Assembly (NCBI RefSeq): GCF_021991925.1
Contig: NZ_RXZI01000002.1
Span: 558,001-622,000, forward strand
Source: Sutcliffiella horikoshii
Lineage (GTDB): Bacteria; Bacillota; Bacilli; Bacillales; Bacillaceae_I
Direction: 5' to 3'
Length of the DNA stretch: 64,000 nt
Within the stretch, counting starts at the first letter, position 1, and every line of letters starts with the position of its first letter. The notes under the pieces are model-generated. The model was given only the letters and a program-made list of their open reading frames with translations, had not been told where the DNA came from and did not search any database. The translations under genes and the position numbers were made by a program. Of the stretch, positions 18,775 through 31,203 are shown one piece after another.

Positions 18775-19719
18775 ATGTTTCAAACATTCAAACGGGGACT
18801 GAAGGTGGGCCTTGGGACAACTTGGACATTGGGGAAAGTGATTTTTCCGGTCACCCTACTTGTCGGAATCCTTCAGCATACCCCTGTTTTACAATATCTT
18901 ATCCAAGCAATCGCGCCGATCATGGGGATCTTCGGGCTTTCAGGTGAAGCAGCCATTCCACTGGTCATCGGTAATTTCCTTAACCTATATGCAGGGATCG
19001 GGGCCATTCTTACCCTTGATTTGACCGTGAAAGAGGTCTTTATTTTGGCCGTCATGCTCTCGTTCTCCCATAATCTATTGGTTGAATCGACAGTCGCTGC
19101 AAAGGTAGGCCTGAAAATATGGGTGATTCTCTTGGTGAGATTGGGCCTTGCCTTTTTCTCGGGGATCATCATCAACCTTGCCTGGAAGGGCGGGGGAGAA
19201 CTTGCCCATTATGGGATGGTCGCAAGGTCCGAGGAGGCTGTAACTGGCTTTTTCCCTATACTCCTTGATGCCACCCAGCGCGGATTGATGGGAATTTTGC
19301 AGTTGGCGATCATCGTGATTCCGTTGATGATTCTTGTTCAGTACATGAAGGAACTGGGCTGGCTGGCGGTGTTCTCCAAGTGGATGGCACCGTTCACAAG
19401 GCTGCTTGGCATGAAGGAAAATACCTCCACTACCATGGCTGCGGGTCTATTGATCGGTCTTGCGTATGGAGCGGGTGTTATGATTCAAGCGGTAAAAGAG
19501 GATAATGTAAGTAAGAAGGACCTGACACTTGCATTCATCTTCCTTGTTGCCTGCCATGCAGTGGTGGAGGACACGCTGATCTTCATCCCGCTAGGAATTC
19601 CAGTCTGGCCACTACTGATGATACGAATCGTCACAGCCATCCTGCTTACCGTCGCGGTGGCCTTCATTTGGAAGCGAATTGAACTTGAGAAAAGAAAGGA
19701 AGCATCTTATGACCATTAA
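18775..19719 (+). CDS. yvoD: Nucleoside-recognition (Gate) domain membrane protein YvoD
   Basis: 314-aa membrane protein with about eight spans and the repeated Gate/nucleoside-recognition fold ([25 protein letters not shown] and [19 protein letters not shown] in the two halves). Transport substrate unknown. Start at ATG 18775 behind GGGGGAGGGG (18761-18770). Its last codons overlap the ppaX start by 11 bases, a sign of coupled translation. Confidence 0.85.
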   Translation: MFQTFKRGLKVGLGTTWTLGKVIFPVTLLVGILQHTPVLQYLIQAIAPIMGIFGLSGEAAIPLVIGNFLNLYAGIGAILTLDLTVKEVFILAVMLSFSHNLLVESTVAAKVGLKIWVILLVRLGLAFFSGIIINLAWKGGGELAHYGMVARSEEAVTGFFPILLDATQRGLMGILQLAIIVIPLMILVQYMKELGWLAVFSKWMAPFTRLLGMKENTSTTMAAGLLIGLAYGAGVMIQAVKEDNVSKKDLTLAFIFLVACHAVVEDTLIFIPLGIPVWPLLMIRIVTAILLTVAVAFIWKRIELEKRKEASYDH

Positions 19720-20359
19720 CACGCTGCTTTTTGACTTAGATGGAACACTGATTGATACGAACGACCTGATTATCGAGTCGTTCCTTCATACGCTAAACCA
19801 CTATTATCCAGAACAATATGGCCGTGAAGACATCCTTACTTTTCTAGGACCTCCATTATACGATACCTTTGTCAAAATGGATGAATCCCGGGTGGATGAA
19901 ATGATTACACATTATCGCGACTTCAACATGACCAACCATGACAAGTTAGTAAAAGAATTTGACGGGGTATATGAAACGGTGAAAGCTCTACATGAAAAGG
20001 GATTGAAGCTTGGAATCGTCACGACGAAGATGCGTCAGACCGTGGTGATGGGCTTGAAGCTGACCGGGCTTGATCAGTTCTTTGACGTAGTCGTATGTCT
20101 AGACGATGTCACCAATGCCAAACCGGATCCGGAACCCGTCCTACTCGCCCTCCAGCAGCTTGGATCCACACCGGATGAAGCCATCATGGTGGGAGACAAT
20201 TATCATGATATTCTGGCAGGGAAAAATGCCGGCACGAAAACGGCAGCGGTAAGCTGGACCATCAAGGGAGTCGATTATCTGCAATCCTATGAGCCGGATT
20301 ACATGCTGACACATATGGAAGACTTGCTTCCACTTGTCGGAGTGAACAAGGGTGAGTAG
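19709..20359 (+). CDS. ppaX: Pyrophosphatase PpaX (HAD family)
   Basis: 216-aa cytoplasmic HAD phosphatase that hydrolyses pyrophosphate made when HprK/P phosphorolyses P-Ser-HPr, which explains its linkage to hprK. Motif [11 protein letters not shown] (residues ~8-17), motif II VTTKMR (~103), motif [13 protein letters not shown]...[19 protein letters not shown] 19709 overlaps the end of yvoD; AAGGA upstream. Other HAD phosphatases look alike, but position and length fit PpaX. Confidence 0.93.
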   Translation: MTINTLLFDLDGTLIDTNDLIIESFLHTLNHYYPEQYGREDILTFLGPPLYDTFVKMDESRVDEMITHYRDFNMTNHDKLVKEFDGVYETVKALHEKGLKLGIVTTKMRQTVVMGLKLTGLDQFFDVVVCLDDVTNAKPDPEPVLLALQQLGSTPDEAIMVGDNYHDILAGKNAGTKTAAVSWTIKGVDYLQSYEPDYMLTHMEDLLPLVGVNKGE

Positions 20360-20864
20360 ACGGACGACACGCTATCCGGTGGAAGGCGCGAATTCCCTTT
20401 GGCATGTCTACAAGACGGTTCCTTTTTTGAAGGTGGTCAAGAACTTTGCGGTCATACAGCTTGCCAGATACACCCCGTTCCTCGGGATGAAAAACTGGCT
20501 GTACCGCACCTTCTTGCGCATGAAGGTAGGGGACCAGACATCCTTCGCCCTGATGGTGATGCTCGATGTCATGTTCCCGGAAAAAATAAGTGTCGGCCGC
20601 AATACAGTCATCGGTTACAACACGACCATCCTCGCCCACGAATATCTGGTAAAGGAATACCGCCTCGGTGACGTGGAGATCGGTAGCGAAGTCATGATCG
20701 GTGCCAACACAACCATCCTGCCCGGCGTCATCATCGGCGACGGTGCCATCATCTCCGCCGGAACACTCGTACATAAAGACGTTCCAGAAGGCGCTTTTGT
20801 GGGAGGCAATCCCATGCGCGTGATTTATAGTAAAGAAGAGATGCAGGAGAGGATGAAGTTTTAG
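20352..20864 (+). CDS. yvoF: Hexapeptide-repeat acyltransferase YvoF
   Basis: 170-aa putative O-acetyltransferase of the left-handed beta-helix family. The hexapeptide-type repeats run from about residue 79 to 150 ([60 protein letters not shown]). GTG start overlaps the ppaX stop by 8 bases. Acceptor substrate unknown. Last gene of the hprK operon; GC is clearly higher at its 3' end than in the following repeat array. Confidence 0.88.
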   Translation: MSRRTTRYPVEGANSLWHVYKTVPFLKVVKNFAVIQLARYTPFLGMKNWLYRTFLRMKVGDQTSFALMVMLDVMFPEKISVGRNTVIGYNTTILAHEYLVKEYRLGDVEIGSEVMIGANTTILPGVIIGDGAIISAGTLVHKDVPEGAFVGGNPMRVIYSKEEMQERMKF

Positions 20865-20941
20865 ACGAGAAAATACCAGGCTGAACTGGGGATGAAGCCC
20901 TTATGAGAGGATGTTCGAGCTGGAGAGGTCCTCTAGGAGGA

Positions 20942-21330
20942 ATGAAGACAATCTCAGAGTGAAATCGGGTTCAAGATTGTCATCATAAGAGTGATGAAGA
21001 CAATCTCAGAGTGAAATGGGGTTCAAGATTGTCATTATAAGAGTGATGAAGACAATCTCAGAGTAAAATCGGGTTCAAAATTGTCATCATAAGAGTGATG
21101 AAGACAATCTCACAGTGAAATCGGGTTCAAGATTGTCATTATAAGAGTGATGAAGACAATCTCAGAGTGAAATGGGGTTCAAGATTGTCATTATAAGGCG
21201 TATGAAGACAATCTCACAGAGAAATTCAGTTCAAGATTGTCATTATAAGAGTGATGAAGACAATCTCGGAGTGAAATTCGTCTCAGGATTGTCATCATAA
21301 CAAATATAAAGACAATCTCAGATCGCCCTT
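20942..21330. repeat. 52-bp tandem hairpin array B (about 8 units)
   Basis: ATGAAGAC recurs at 20942, 20994, 21046, 21098, 21150, 21202 and 21254, an exact 52-bp period, with a decayed last unit at about 21306. Each unit reads ATGAAGACAATCTCAGAG, TGAAATSGGGTTCA, AGATTGTCATYATAAGAG; GACAATCT and AGATTGTC form a perfect inverted repeat. Same period and arms as array A (5845-6165), with a different middle. Confidence 0.9.
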
Positions 21331-21379
21331 CTCGTCAAGAAGTCTTCATAATAAATCAATCACCATTCTCAACACAACA

Positions 21380-21414
21380 AGCACTTTGTCTGCAAGGATA
21401 AAGTGCCTTTTTTT
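21380..21414 (+). terminator. Terminator between array B and the his operon
   Basis: AGCACTTT pairs with AAAGTGCC, then TTTTTTT. It could end read-through from the hprK operon across the array. Confidence 0.8.
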
Positions 21415-21453
21415 ACCCAAAATATAGAAGACTACAACTCCAACCACTAACAC

Positions 21454-21482
21454 TTGACCAAAAAGCTTCATTTTGTTAGTAT
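21454..21482 (+). promoter_or_regulatory. Sigma-A promoter of the his operon
   Basis: TTGACC (21454-21459), 17-nt spacer, TAGTAT (21477-21482), 57 bases before hisZ. No T-box or attenuator is visible in the short leader. Confidence 0.7.
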
Positions 21483-21539
21483 GTTACCATATTAGCGAAC
21501 TAAAGGATTTCAGATTATTATAAAAAGGTGGGTATCCAC

Positions 21540-22724
21540 ATGTCAAAACTATTCATGTTCGAAAAACCACTAGGAATGCGGGATACGCTTCCTTCCTTAT
21601 ATGAAGCAAAACAAAACGTCAAAAACACGATGACAGCAGAGATCAGCCAATGGGGCTATCAATTCATGGAAACACCGACACTGGAATACTACGAAACAGT
21701 TGGAGAAGCGTCCGCGATTCTAGATCAGCAACTTTTCAAGCTATTAGATCAGCAAGGACATACACTTGTCTTAAGGCCTGATATGACGGCACCGATTGCA
21801 AGGGTGGCGGCGTCCAGGCTTGTAAATGAAGGTTATCCGCAACGACTTGCCTACTCCGCGAATGTGTTCCGTGCCCAGCAAAATGAAGCGGGAAGACCAG
21901 CGGAGTTTGAGCAAATAGGTGTCGAGTGCATAGGCGACCGCTCTATCAGTGCGGATGCCGAGATGATTGCGCTGCTTGTCGCCCTGTTGAAAAAAGCTGG
22001 ACTTTCCACGTTCACTGTCGCGATCGGGCATATCGGCTTCCTTCAGGAAATCTTCCTGGATGTGGTCGGAAACGAAGAGCGTGCAGCAACGTTAAGACGA
22101 TACTTATATGAAAAAAATTACGTGGGATACCGCGAGCATGTGAAAAGCTTGCCGTTATCCTCCATTGATAAAAAACGCCTCTTAAACTTGTTAACGTTAA
22201 GAGGCGATTCCACTAACATCGAGCTTGCGAAAGAGGTCCTTGACGGCGAAGCGGGCAAAAAGGCCATACAGGAACTCGAACAGCTTTGGACGATGCTTGA
22301 AGCATATGGGGTCTCCGATTCCGTCAAGCTGGATCTGAACATTGTCAGCCACATGAGCTATTACACCGGGATTGTTTTTGAGGCGTATGCCGGGAACATT
22401 GGGTTCCCTATCGGAAATGGTGGGCGCTACGATAAGCTATTTGAAAAATTTAACCGGGAAAAATCGGCGACAGGCTTTGGCATTCATCTTGACAGGCTCC
22501 TTGAAGCGAAAAATATCCAAAAGGTCGAAGCGGATATCCATGGCGTCCTGTTCAGCCAGGAAAGAAGAGCAGAAGCCATCGCTTTTGCCAACGAAAAAAG
22601 ACAGGATGGGAAAAAGGTGGTTCTTCAGGATATCGCCGGGGTGGAAAATGTGGATGCATGTACCGCGTCGTTTAGCGATGTGACCTTTTTTCTTGGAAAA
22701 GCCAGAAAGGAGAGCGAATCATGA
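21540..22724 (+). CDS. hisZ: ATP phosphoribosyltransferase regulatory subunit
   Basis: 394-aa histidyl-tRNA synthetase paralogue that lacks aminoacylation function and activates the short-form HisG. HisRS-like motif 2 region ([19 protein letters not shown], ~77-95) and [21 protein letters not shown]-terminal [28 protein letters not shown] at 21540 follows AAAGGTGGG; a GTG at 21528 lies inside this site. Ends in an ATGA overlap with hisG. Confidence 0.95.
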   Translation: MSKLFMFEKPLGMRDTLPSLYEAKQNVKNTMTAEISQWGYQFMETPTLEYYETVGEASAILDQQLFKLLDQQGHTLVLRPDMTAPIARVAASRLVNEGYPQRLAYSANVFRAQQNEAGRPAEFEQIGVECIGDRSISADAEMIALLVALLKKAGLSTFTVAIGHIGFLQEIFLDVVGNEERAATLRRYLYEKNYVGYREHVKSLPLSSIDKKRLLNLLTLRGDSTNIELAKEVLDGEAGKKAIQELEQLWTMLEAYGVSDSVKLDLNIVSHMSYYTGIVFEAYAGNIGFPIGNGGRYDKLFEKFNREKSATGFGIHLDRLLEAKNIQKVEADIHGVLFSQERRAEAIAFANEKRQDGKKVVLQDIAGVENVDACTASFSDVTFFLGKARKESES

Positions 22725-23350
22725 GCGTACTGACGATTGCGATGCCAAAAGGGAGAATCTTTGAAGAGGCGGCACAGCTGTTGGTGAAAGCAGGATACCG
22801 GATTCCTCCCGATTTGGAGGATTCAAGAAAACTGATCATTGATGTACCGGACGAAAACATGCGCTTTATTTTAGCGAAGCCTATGGATGTGACGACCTAT
22901 GTGGAGCATGGTGTGGCAGATGTTGGAATTGCCGGCAAGGACGTGATGTTGGAAGAGGAACGGGACGTTTATGAAGTGCTCGACCTAAAAATCAGTGACT
23001 GCTATCTCGCGGTTGCCGGGCTTCCTGGAACGGAAATGAAGGATGTGGCACCAAAAATCGCTACCAAGTATCCTGGCATTGCATCTAGCTACTACCGGGA
23101 ACAGGGGGAACAGGTGGAAATCGTCAAATTGAATGGATCCATTGAACTTGCGCCACTGATCGGTTTGTCTGACAGAATTGTGGATATTGTATCCACAGGC
23201 CGGACCTTGAAGGAGAATGGCCTAGTGGAATTCGAGCGGATTGTGGATATCACGTCCCGCTTGATTGTGAACCCTGTGAGTTATCGGTTGAAAGATAAAC
23301 AGATTGATGAACTTGTAGATAGATTAGCTGAGGTAGTCGGGGAGGTGTAA
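22721..23350 (+). CDS. hisG: ATP phosphoribosyltransferase, short form
   Basis: 209 aa; catalyses the first step of histidine synthesis (ATP + PRPP to phosphoribosyl-ATP). It lacks the C-terminal regulatory domain of long-form HisG, so it depends on HisZ encoded directly upstream. Motifs: [14 protein letters not shown] at the N-terminus and the PRPP-binding stretch [16 protein letters not shown] (~149-164). Overlaps hisZ by 4 bases; 4 bases to hisD. Confidence 0.97.
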   Translation: MSVLTIAMPKGRIFEEAAQLLVKAGYRIPPDLEDSRKLIIDVPDENMRFILAKPMDVTTYVEHGVADVGIAGKDVMLEEERDVYEVLDLKISDCYLAVAGLPGTEMKDVAPKIATKYPGIASSYYREQGEQVEIVKLNGSIELAPLIGLSDRIVDIVSTGRTLKENGLVEFERIVDITSRLIVNPVSYRLKDKQIDELVDRLAEVVGEV

Positions 23351-23354
23351 CACG

Positions 23355-24632
23355 ATGAAAATAAAGAGAGTGGAAGAATCGGTGTCATTGCGCCGTTCGA
23401 TTGACCAGGGGACGGAAGAACAGCGGGTTGCCGTCTTGCAGGTGCTTCAGTCAGTCAAAGAAAAAGGCGACAAAGCGCTTTATGAATATACGGAAAAATG
23501 GGATGGGGCCAAGCTGTCCACATTAAAGGTAACCAAAGAGGAGATAAGAGAAGCTTATCAACAACTTTCTCCACAAGTTATCAACATAATCCACAGCGCG
23601 GCAGAAAACATCCGTGATTTTCACCAAAAACAGGTGAAACAGTCTTGGTTATCCACAAAACCAGATGGAACGATACTTGGACAGCAGGTGACAGCTCTTG
23701 ATGCTGTTGGAGTTTATGTGCCCGGGGGGAAAGCAGCTTACCCATCTTCGGTCCTGATGAATGTCATTCCGGCACAGGTTGCAGGAGTGGATCGGATAGC
23801 TATGGTAAGTCCACCTTCCGGAGATGGCACATTGCCTGCTGGAGTACTTGTCGCAGCAGATATTCTAGGTGTGGATGAGATTTACAAAGTCGGTGGCGCA
23901 CAGGCGGTCGCAGCGCTTGCCTATGGGACGGAAAGCCTTCAGCCTGTGGATAAAATCGTCGGTCCGGGGAATATTTTTGTTGCCCTTGCGAAAAAAGAAG
24001 TGTATGGACTTGTGGATATCGACAGCATCGCAGGACCTAGTGAAATCGTGGTGTTGGCCGATGATACCGCCCGTCCAAACGAAATAGCGGCAGACTTATT
24101 ATCCCAAGCGGAGCATGATGAGCGTGCTTCCAGCGTTCTTGTGACCACTTCTGCAACACTTGCGGAACAGGTCGCCCAAGAAGTGGAAGAACAGCTGTCC
24201 ACCCTGCCACGCGAGGCGATTGCGAGAGCTTCTATTGAGGCGTACGGCATCATTTATGTAACGGAAACCATGGAAGAAGCCCTCCGTGTCGTAAATGAGC
24301 TAGCACCAGAGCATCTGGAAGTGATGACAGGGGAAGCGATGAATCTTCTGCCATTCATCAAGCATGCCGGAGCTATTTTCCTAGGAAGGTATAGCTCGGA
24401 GCCTGTTGGGGATTATTTTGCCGGACCGAACCATGTGTTGCCGACAAATGGGACAGCACGCTTTTCCAGTGGATTATCTGTGGATGAATTTGTGAAAAAA
24501 TCGAGTGTGATTATGTATAGTGAACAGGCTTTGACGGAGAATGTGGATAAAATTGCGGCGTTCGCGCGCTTAGAGGGGCTGGAAGCACATGCCCGTGCGG
24601 TGGAATCTAGATTTACTAACAAGAAAAAGTGA
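23355..24632 (+). CDS. hisD: Histidinol dehydrogenase
   Basis: 425-aa zinc- and NAD-dependent enzyme that oxidises histidinol to histidine in two steps, the last of the pathway. Signature [20 protein letters not shown] (~223-242), zinc-ligand segments QAEHDE (~252-257) and the C-terminal [20 protein letters not shown]. The ATG follows GGGGAGG. Inside hisZGDBHAFI. Confidence 0.97.
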   Translation: MKIKRVEESVSLRRSIDQGTEEQRVAVLQVLQSVKEKGDKALYEYTEKWDGAKLSTLKVTKEEIREAYQQLSPQVINIIHSAAENIRDFHQKQVKQSWLSTKPDGTILGQQVTALDAVGVYVPGGKAAYPSSVLMNVIPAQVAGVDRIAMVSPPSGDGTLPAGVLVAADILGVDEIYKVGGAQAVAALAYGTESLQPVDKIVGPGNIFVALAKKEVYGLVDIDSIAGPSEIVVLADDTARPNEIAADLLSQAEHDERASSVLVTTSATLAEQVAQEVEEQLSTLPREAIARASIEAYGIIYVTETMEEALRVVNELAPEHLEVMTGEAMNLLPFIKHAGAIFLGRYSSEPVGDYFAGPNHVLPTNGTARFSSGLSVDEFVKKSSVIMYSEQALTENVDKIAAFARLEGLEAHARAVESRFTNKKK

Positions 24633-24644
24633 GGAGAAGTTGTG

Positions 24645-25232
24645 ATGACACGTACAGCCAGTTTAGAGAGAAATACGAAGGAAACGCAGATACAGCTTGC
24701 TTTTACAATAGATGGAGAAGGAGCGGCGAAGCTTGAGACGCCTGTTCCATTTATGACACATATGCTGGACCTTTTCACAAAGCACGGCCAGTTCAACTTG
24801 GACCTGCAGGCAAATGGGGATGTGGATATCGATGATCACCACACAACGGAGGATATCGGGATCTGTCTTGGCCAGGCGTTAAAAGAGGCACTTGGGGATA
24901 AAGTGGGGATAAAACGATACGGAAATGCGTTTGTGCCAATGGATGAGGCGCTTGCACAGGTGGTGGTGGATCTCAGCAATCGTCCCCACCTTGAAATAAG
25001 AGCGGAATTCCCAAGTCAGAAGGTCGGCACTTTTGACACAGAGCTTGTGCACGAATTTTTATGGAAGCTTGCCTTGGAGGCGCGAATGAACCTTCATGTG
25101 ATTGTGCATTACGGAACGAACACGCATCACATCATTGAAGCGATTTTCAAGGCGCTTGGTCGCGCATTGGATGAAGCGACGATGATCGATCCGCGCGTTA
25201 AAGGGGTACCATCGACGAAGGGAATGTTATAG
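24645..25232 (+). CDS. hisB: Imidazoleglycerol-phosphate dehydratase
   Basis: 195-aa manganese enzyme, monofunctional as in Bacillus (no phosphatase domain). Metal-binding repeats [19 protein letters not shown] (~61-79) and the C-terminal [16 protein letters not shown] (~165-180). ATG 24645 is preferred over the adjacent GTG because GAGGAG lies eight bases upstream. Confidence 0.97.
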   Translation: MTRTASLERNTKETQIQLAFTIDGEGAAKLETPVPFMTHMLDLFTKHGQFNLDLQANGDVDIDDHHTTEDIGICLGQALKEALGDKVGIKRYGNAFVPMDEALAQVVVDLSNRPHLEIRAEFPSQKVGTFDTELVHEFLWKLALEARMNLHVIVHYGTNTHHIIEAIFKALGRALDEATMIDPRVKGVPSTKGML

Positions 25233-25235
25233 AAG

Positions 25236-25868
25236 ATGATAGGCATCATTGATTACGGAATGGGGAATTTATATAGCGTCTCCAAGGCGCTCGAGCGGAT
25301 GGATGTGGAGTATATCATCACCAATGATAGGGACGTGTTGTTTGAAGCGGAAGGGCTCATCCTCCCTGGCGTTGGCTCATTCCGTGATGCCATGTCCATT
25401 TTACAGGAAACGGGTCTTGACTCTTTTATAAAGGAAGAAGTGGCCCGTGGGAAAAAGTTGCTTGGGATCTGCCTTGGCATGCAGCTGTTGTTTGAGGAAA
25501 GTGAAGAAAATGGGATAACAAAAGGTTTGTCACTGTTAACCGGCAAGGTCGAACGCTTTCCTGGAGAAACAGCGGAAGGCGAGTCGTACAAGGTCCCGCA
25601 TATGGGATGGAACAAGCTTGAATTTCAGCAGGCATCCCCACTTCTGGACGGTGTTCCAGAGGACTATGTCTATTTTGTTCACTCCTATTATGTAAAGGAT
25701 TTTGACGCTACTGAATTATTGGCAAGCAGTACATACGATGTGCAGGTGCCTGCGGTGGTAGGTCGAGCGAATGTGTTCGGCACCCAGTTCCATCCGGAAA
25801 AAAGCAGCAATGTCGGCTTGGCGATTTTAAAGAACTTTGTAAACCTTGTGAAGGAAGAGGAGCGATAA
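25236..25868 (+). CDS. hisH: Imidazole glycerol phosphate synthase, glutaminase subunit
   Basis: 210-aa class I glutamine amidotransferase that supplies ammonia to HisF. Catalytic triad visible: nucleophile Cys in [11 protein letters not shown] (~78), His and Glu in QFHPEKSS (~184-191). Three bases after hisB; one base before hisA. Confidence 0.97.
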   Translation: MIGIIDYGMGNLYSVSKALERMDVEYIITNDRDVLFEAEGLILPGVGSFRDAMSILQETGLDSFIKEEVARGKKLLGICLGMQLLFEESEENGITKGLSLLTGKVERFPGETAEGESYKVPHMGWNKLEFQQASPLLDGVPEDYVYFVHSYYVKDFDATELLASSTYDVQVPAVVGRANVFGTQFHPEKSSNVGLAILKNFVNLVKEEER

Positions 25869-25869
25869 T

Positions 25870-26601
25870 ATGAGTTTTACCATCTATCCGGCAATTGATA
25901 TGCGCGGCGGAAAGTGCGTACGCCTGCTGCAGGGCGACTATAGCAAGGAAACGGTCTACGGGGATTCCCCATTTGATATGGCAAAAACCTTTGTGGACCA
26001 AGGGGCAGAGTGGATTCATATGGTGGACCTTGACGGTGCGAAGGCAGGATCACCGGTGAATGACCGCTTTGTATTGCAGGTGGCCAGCGAATTGCCTGCA
26101 AAGGTTCAGATCGGTGGCGGCATCCGGACAGCTGCTGATGTAGAGCACTATTTATCGAACGGAGTGGACCGTGTCATCTTAGGGAGTGTGGCGATCAAGA
26201 ATCCTTCTTTTGTGCGGGAAATGCTTAACAAATATGGCGGTTCCCGTATAGCCATCGGCCTTGATGCCAAGGATGGCTATGTGGCAACAGAAGGCTGGGT
26301 GGAGACATCCACGGTAAGGGCGACCGTACTCGGAAAAGAGCTGGCGGATGCAGGAGCGGAAACATTTATTTTTACGGATATCGCAACAGACGGTATGCTT
26401 TCAGGTCCAAATGTGGAGGCGACCGTTGAGCTTGCCCGTGTGACAGGTGCTTCCGTCATTGCCTCGGGTGGGGTGAGCTCGATTGAAGATTTACTAGCAT
26501 TGAGAGAGTTTGCTGGTGAAGGCGTGTCAGGTTCCATTATCGGAAAAGCAATATATACAGAGAAAATAAACCTTGCCCAAGCGTTGGAAGAGGTGAAATA
26601 A
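25870..26601 (+). CDS. hisA: ProFAR isomerase
   Basis: 243-aa TIM-barrel enzyme that isomerises ProFAR to PRFAR. Phosphate-binding repeats [13 protein letters not shown] (~78-90) and [13 protein letters not shown] (~196-208); catalytic Asp in AIDMRGG (~8) and in [11 protein letters not shown] (~129). Abuts hisF with no spacer. Confidence 0.97.
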   Translation: MSFTIYPAIDMRGGKCVRLLQGDYSKETVYGDSPFDMAKTFVDQGAEWIHMVDLDGAKAGSPVNDRFVLQVASELPAKVQIGGGIRTAADVEHYLSNGVDRVILGSVAIKNPSFVREMLNKYGGSRIAIGLDAKDGYVATEGWVETSTVRATVLGKELADAGAETFIFTDIATDGMLSGPNVEATVELARVTGASVIASGGVSSIEDLLALREFAGEGVSGSIIGKAIYTEKINLAQALEEVK

Positions 26602-27360
26602 ATGCTGACAAAGCGAATCATCCCTTGCTTGGATGTAAAAGAAGGACGGGTCGTAAAGGGTGTCCAATTTGTGGAGCTTCGTGATGCTGGTGATCCGGTC
26701 GAACTTGCTGCTTTTTACGATGAAGAAGGTGCCGACGAGTTGGTGTTCCTTGATATATCCGCTTCCCATGAAGGGCGGGAAACGATGGTGGATGTGGTCG
26801 AGCAGGTGGCGGCAAAATTGGCCATTCCATTTACGGTGGGCGGCGGTATCAATTCCATCGAAGATATGAAGCGACTGTTGCGTGCCGGGGCGGATAAAGT
26901 CTCCTTGAACACGGCGGCGTTGCTGAACCCTTACTTGATTCAGGCTGGTTCAGATTACTTTGGGTCGCAATGCATCGTCGTCGCGATTGATGCAAAATAT
27001 GAAGAGAGCCTCGGCTCGTGGAGAGTCTATACACATGGTGGACGCCGCGAAACGGACTGGGAAGTGGTGGACTGGGCACGAGAAGCGGTCAAATTGGGAG
27101 CCGGAGAGATTTTATTGACAAGCATGGACAGCGATGGGGAGAAAAAGGGCTTCAATCTGGCGCTGACAAAAGCGGTTAGTGAAGCCGTTTCGGTTCCGGT
27201 CATTGCCTCAGGTGGTGCAGGGGAAGCATCGCATTTCCTTACGGCGTTTAGAGAAGGAGCAGCTGATGCAGCATTGGCAGCGTCCATTTTTCATTATAAA
27301 GAAACGAGTGTAAAAGAAGTGAAGAGTTACTTGAAGGAGAAAGGAGTGGAGGTTCGATGA
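26602..27360 (+). CDS. hisF: Imidazole glycerol phosphate synthase, cyclase subunit
   Basis: 252-aa TIM-barrel partner of HisH; joins PRFAR with ammonia to give IGP and AICAR. Catalytic Asp in [15 protein letters not shown] (~11) and in [13 protein letters not shown] (~130); phosphate-binding [13 protein letters not shown] and [13 protein letters not shown]. Overlaps hisI by 4 bases (ATGA). Confidence 0.97.
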   Translation: MLTKRIIPCLDVKEGRVVKGVQFVELRDAGDPVELAAFYDEEGADELVFLDISASHEGRETMVDVVEQVAAKLAIPFTVGGGINSIEDMKRLLRAGADKVSLNTAALLNPYLIQAGSDYFGSQCIVVAIDAKYEESLGSWRVYTHGGRRETDWEVVDWAREAVKLGAGEILLTSMDSDGEKKGFNLALTKAVSEAVSVPVIASGGAGEASHFLTAFREGAADAALAASIFHYKETSVKEVKSYLKEKGVEVR

Positions 27361-28031
27361 TCAACCTTGAAGCGGTTAAGTTTGACGAAAAGGGACTTGT
27401 CCCAGCAATCGTGCAAGATGCTTCTAGTAAGGAAGTGTTGACGCTTGCTTACATGAACGGTGAATCGCTCGTGAAAACGATAGAAACCCGGGAGACTTGG
27501 TTCTGGAGCAGATCCCGTGCAGAGCTTTGGCACAAAGGAGCGACTTCTGGTAACACCCAGCGAGTGATTGAGATGCGCTATGACTGTGATCAAGATGCGG
27601 TGCTTGTGCTAGTGGAGCCAAAAGGGCCAGCGTGTCATAAAGGCGAGTCGACCTGTTTTCATGAGGTGGTGCTGGCTGATGGGACTGGTGCTCGTAGCGA
27701 GTCAGACGTAGAGAGTTCCAGTTGTGCATCGTCCATTTTAGAGCGTTTAGAGTCACTGATTGCCTCACGTGCTGTGGATAAACCAGAAGGATCTTATACG
27801 ACCTATCTATTTGAAGAAGGTGTGGATAAGATTTTAAAGAAGGTGGGCGAGGAAGCGGCAGAAGTAATCATAGCCGCGAAGAACCGTGACCGCGGGGAGC
27901 TGACCTGGGAGGTTGCTGACCTGTTATTCCATGTGATGGTGCTGTTGCGAGAACAGGATGTAAACTTGGATGAGGTATTGGCGGTTCTAGAAGAGCGTCA
28001 TGTCAAAAAGCCTGGTGGGGCGGAGAAATAG
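27357..28031 (+). CDS. hisI: Bifunctional phosphoribosyl-AMP cyclohydrolase / -ATP pyrophosphatase
   Basis: 224-aa HisIE fusion catalysing steps 2 and 3 of histidine synthesis. HisI domain ~1-115 with [20 protein letters not shown] and the zinc-binding [11 protein letters not shown]; HisE domain ~125-224 with [20 protein letters not shown] and [14 protein letters not shown]. The linker ([11 protein letters not shown]) is longer than usual and Ser-rich. Last gene of the operon. Confidence 0.97.
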   Translation: MINLEAVKFDEKGLVPAIVQDASSKEVLTLAYMNGESLVKTIETRETWFWSRSRAELWHKGATSGNTQRVIEMRYDCDQDAVLVLVEPKGPACHKGESTCFHEVVLADGTGARSESDVESSSCASSILERLESLIASRAVDKPEGSYTTYLFEEGVDKILKKVGEEAAEVIIAAKNRDRGELTWEVADLLFHVMVLLREQDVNLDEVLAVLEERHVKKPGGAEK

Positions 28032-28420
28032 AATGTTCAAGTTGCACTTTCTTGGTTGCTTGCGGGCAACTGGGGAGGTGCTTTTTTACTTAATGAGAGA
28101 CTAAATCAGTCCCTTCAATTTCATTAGTGACCCTAAAATTTTGCGGGAATTGAACGCTCTACTTTTTCATAACATAATAATTTTCAAACAAATGTTTGTA
28201 TAAGAGAATATAAAAAGTCGGGTGTACGAAGGGATACAGTGGTCGTGTACAAGATTAACTTTTTAAATAGCTATTTCAATAAAGTATTTCACTTGCGTTA
28301 TGAAAGAACCCCCCCTATCATCAAGGCTAGAAAACAGCAAACATCAAAATTTCCCACCTCCCTTTCAAAGCGGTGTTGTGTTATACTACGAACGGTAAGT
28401 AAGTTTGTATGGAGGCTATA
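28032..28420. other. hisI-yvcD gap
   Basis: 389 bases. Apart from the terminator, it holds an AT-rich stretch with the palindrome CAAACAAATGTTTG near 28184-28197 and a possible -10 (TATACT, ~28382) for yvcD. No gene; a 60-codon open frame here lacks a ribosome-binding site and any family resemblance. Confidence 0.5.
28040..28088 (+). terminator. his operon terminator
   Basis: Branched stem: GCACTT pairs with AGGTGC outside, and GTTGC pairs with GCAAC inside; then TTTTTTA. Confidence 0.75.
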
Positions 28421-29857
28421 ATGGGAAAAAATCCGAATATGAAACAAGTTGCGAAGATCATCCCATTTGCGCAGAATGGCGATTATTTTTTTCAAAAGGG
28501 CATCCGCGCTTATCGAAAGCGGGATTTATATAAGGCAAGAAAATGGCTACAGCGTGCGGAGGCGATGAAGCCGAGTGATGCATCCATCATGTGTCAACTG
28601 GCGATTGTCTTAACCGAGCTTGGCGATTATCAGCGTTCGAATGAACTTTTAGAGGAAATCATAGGAGATTTGGCTCCCGATATGCACGATTGCCATTACT
28701 TTTTGGCGAACAATTATGCGTATTTGGGATTATTCCAGGAGGCTAGGAAGCATGCCGAGGAATACTTAACAATGGAGCCGGATGGGGAATTCGTGGAGGA
28801 TACGGAAGATTTGATCGATCTTTTGGAAATCGAGACGGACGAACCGGAGGATTATGTGGAGGGTCAGGATCACCTTATTGTGATGCAGGAAAACGCCAGG
28901 GGTTTACTTGAGAAAGGTGAGCTTGATGAAGCGTTGGCATTACTCGAGCAAATTATCGAAGAGTACCCGCAATTCTGGTCTGCATACAATAACTTGGCAT
29001 TGGCCTACTTCTACAAAGGAAATCTTTCAAAGGCGCGCGAAGTGTTGGAGGAAGTGCTGGAAAAGAATCCAGGCAACCTGCATGCGCTATGCAACCTGCT
29101 TGTTTTTTTCCATTACGAGAACAATGTGAAGGAAATGAATGAGCTTGCAACCCGCCTTGAAAAGGTGACACCGATCCTAGTGGAACATCGTTATAAGCTT
29201 GGCGCGACTTTTGGGCTGATCGGACGTTACGAACTGTCCTTCAAGTGGTTGCGCTCCTTGCAGAAGAACGGTTTTCAAGGAGATGGCACGTTCTACTTCT
29301 GGTTGTCGAATGCAGCCTATCAGACGGAACGATTTACGATCGCCGAGCAGGCTTGGGCAAAAGTACTTGAGATGAATCCTGAAAAGGCGGGCACGGAGCC
29401 ATGGAACCATGTAGAAGATAAAACGGTCGAGGAAGAAGAAGCCGAACAGCTCTTCCACATCTTTCAATCGAGCTTCTCTAGTAAGACCACGGTCAAAAAT
29501 GTGCTTGAGCAATCCTTTGTCACATCTTCCGTACGCGAATTTGCCATGTTTGCCTTATTGAATCGTAAGGATGTACCGGTCAATGTGGTCAATGGGTATG
29601 AAATTGCGACACTTTTAAAGAAGAAACAGGTGGATTCAATCGTAAAAGAATGGTTTGACCTTTTTGCACGCGCATCAAAGCAATCCATCACTTTTACCAA
29701 TGCACCAGCTTGGGCTGGGGCTTTTGCCTATGTTTGGAGCAAAGGGAATGGATATGCAGTAACTCAAAAAGAACTAGTGGAAACATATGAGGTTTCTGCA
29801 AGTACTTTAAGAAAATACATCAAAAGAGTAGAAGAATTGGTTGCTACTTTATCTTAA
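28421..29857 (+). CDS. yvcD: TPR-repeat protein YvcD
   Basis: 478-aa cytoplasmic protein made mostly of tetratricopeptide repeats (about residues 20-130 and 155-330; for example GNLSKAREVLEEVLEKNPGNLHALCNL). The C-terminus has a short helix-turn-helix-like part (VTQKELVETYEVSASTLRKYIK, near 445-466). Start ATG 28421 follows GGAGG (28411-28415). Between hisI and trxB, as in B. subtilis. Partner unknown. Confidence 0.88.
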   Translation: MGKNPNMKQVAKIIPFAQNGDYFFQKGIRAYRKRDLYKARKWLQRAEAMKPSDASIMCQLAIVLTELGDYQRSNELLEEIIGDLAPDMHDCHYFLANNYAYLGLFQEARKHAEEYLTMEPDGEFVEDTEDLIDLLEIETDEPEDYVEGQDHLIVMQENARGLLEKGELDEALALLEQIIEEYPQFWSAYNNLALAYFYKGNLSKAREVLEEVLEKNPGNLHALCNLLVFFHYENNVKEMNELATRLEKVTPILVEHRYKLGATFGLIGRYELSFKWLRSLQKNGFQGDGTFYFWLSNAAYQTERFTIAEQAWAKVLEMNPEKAGTEPWNHVEDKTVEEEEAEQLFHIFQSSFSSKTTVKNVLEQSFVTSSVREFAMFALLNRKDVPVNVVNGYEIATLLKKKQVDSIVKEWFDLFARASKQSITFTNAPAWAGAFAYVWSKGNGYAVTQKELVETYEVSASTLRKYIKRVEELVATLS

Positions 29858-29888
29858 AAGCCGGGCCTGAATGAGGTTCGGCTTTTTT
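29857..29888 (+). terminator. yvcD terminator
   Basis: AAAGCCGGGCCT pairs with AGGTTCGGCTTT, followed by TTTT. Confidence 0.88.
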
Positions 29889-30016
29889 GCTGATTTCTTA
29901 TGAGCAAATAGTTGGACGGACAACCCACCTGTTATATAGGATAGTAACTGGGAATACTTTATAAGGGTGTTCCGTAATTATATATCTAAAATTGGATGAA
30001 AATAGGGTTATCATAA

Positions 30017-31003
<987 letters not shown>

Positions 31004-31164
31004 CGTGTTGCTGGTAAGGATACTAGGTATGTCGAACTATAAAGGGCATTGTCGAAATATCCCTTTAACCAAAACGTAACTGCGCCTTAACGCATCTGTA
31101 ACAGCTTTGAAACAATAATCGGTTATTATATAAATAGTAATTGACCCCCTTTTATAAATATAGT

Positions 31165-31203
31165 GGATGACACGGGTTCCCTTTTTCCCGTGTCCTTTTT
31201 TTA
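31165..31203 (+). terminator. Terminator downstream of trxB
   Basis: GACACGGG pairs with CCCGTGTC, then a T-run. It lies 160 bases beyond the trxB stop. Confidence 0.8.

Noticed and set aside
20942-21330. Possible CRISPR array
   Set aside because: Same reason: inner segments are nearly identical, so there are no unique spacers.
28239-28421. 60-codon frame before yvcD
   Set aside because: No ribosome-binding site, unusual composition, overlaps the yvcD promoter region.
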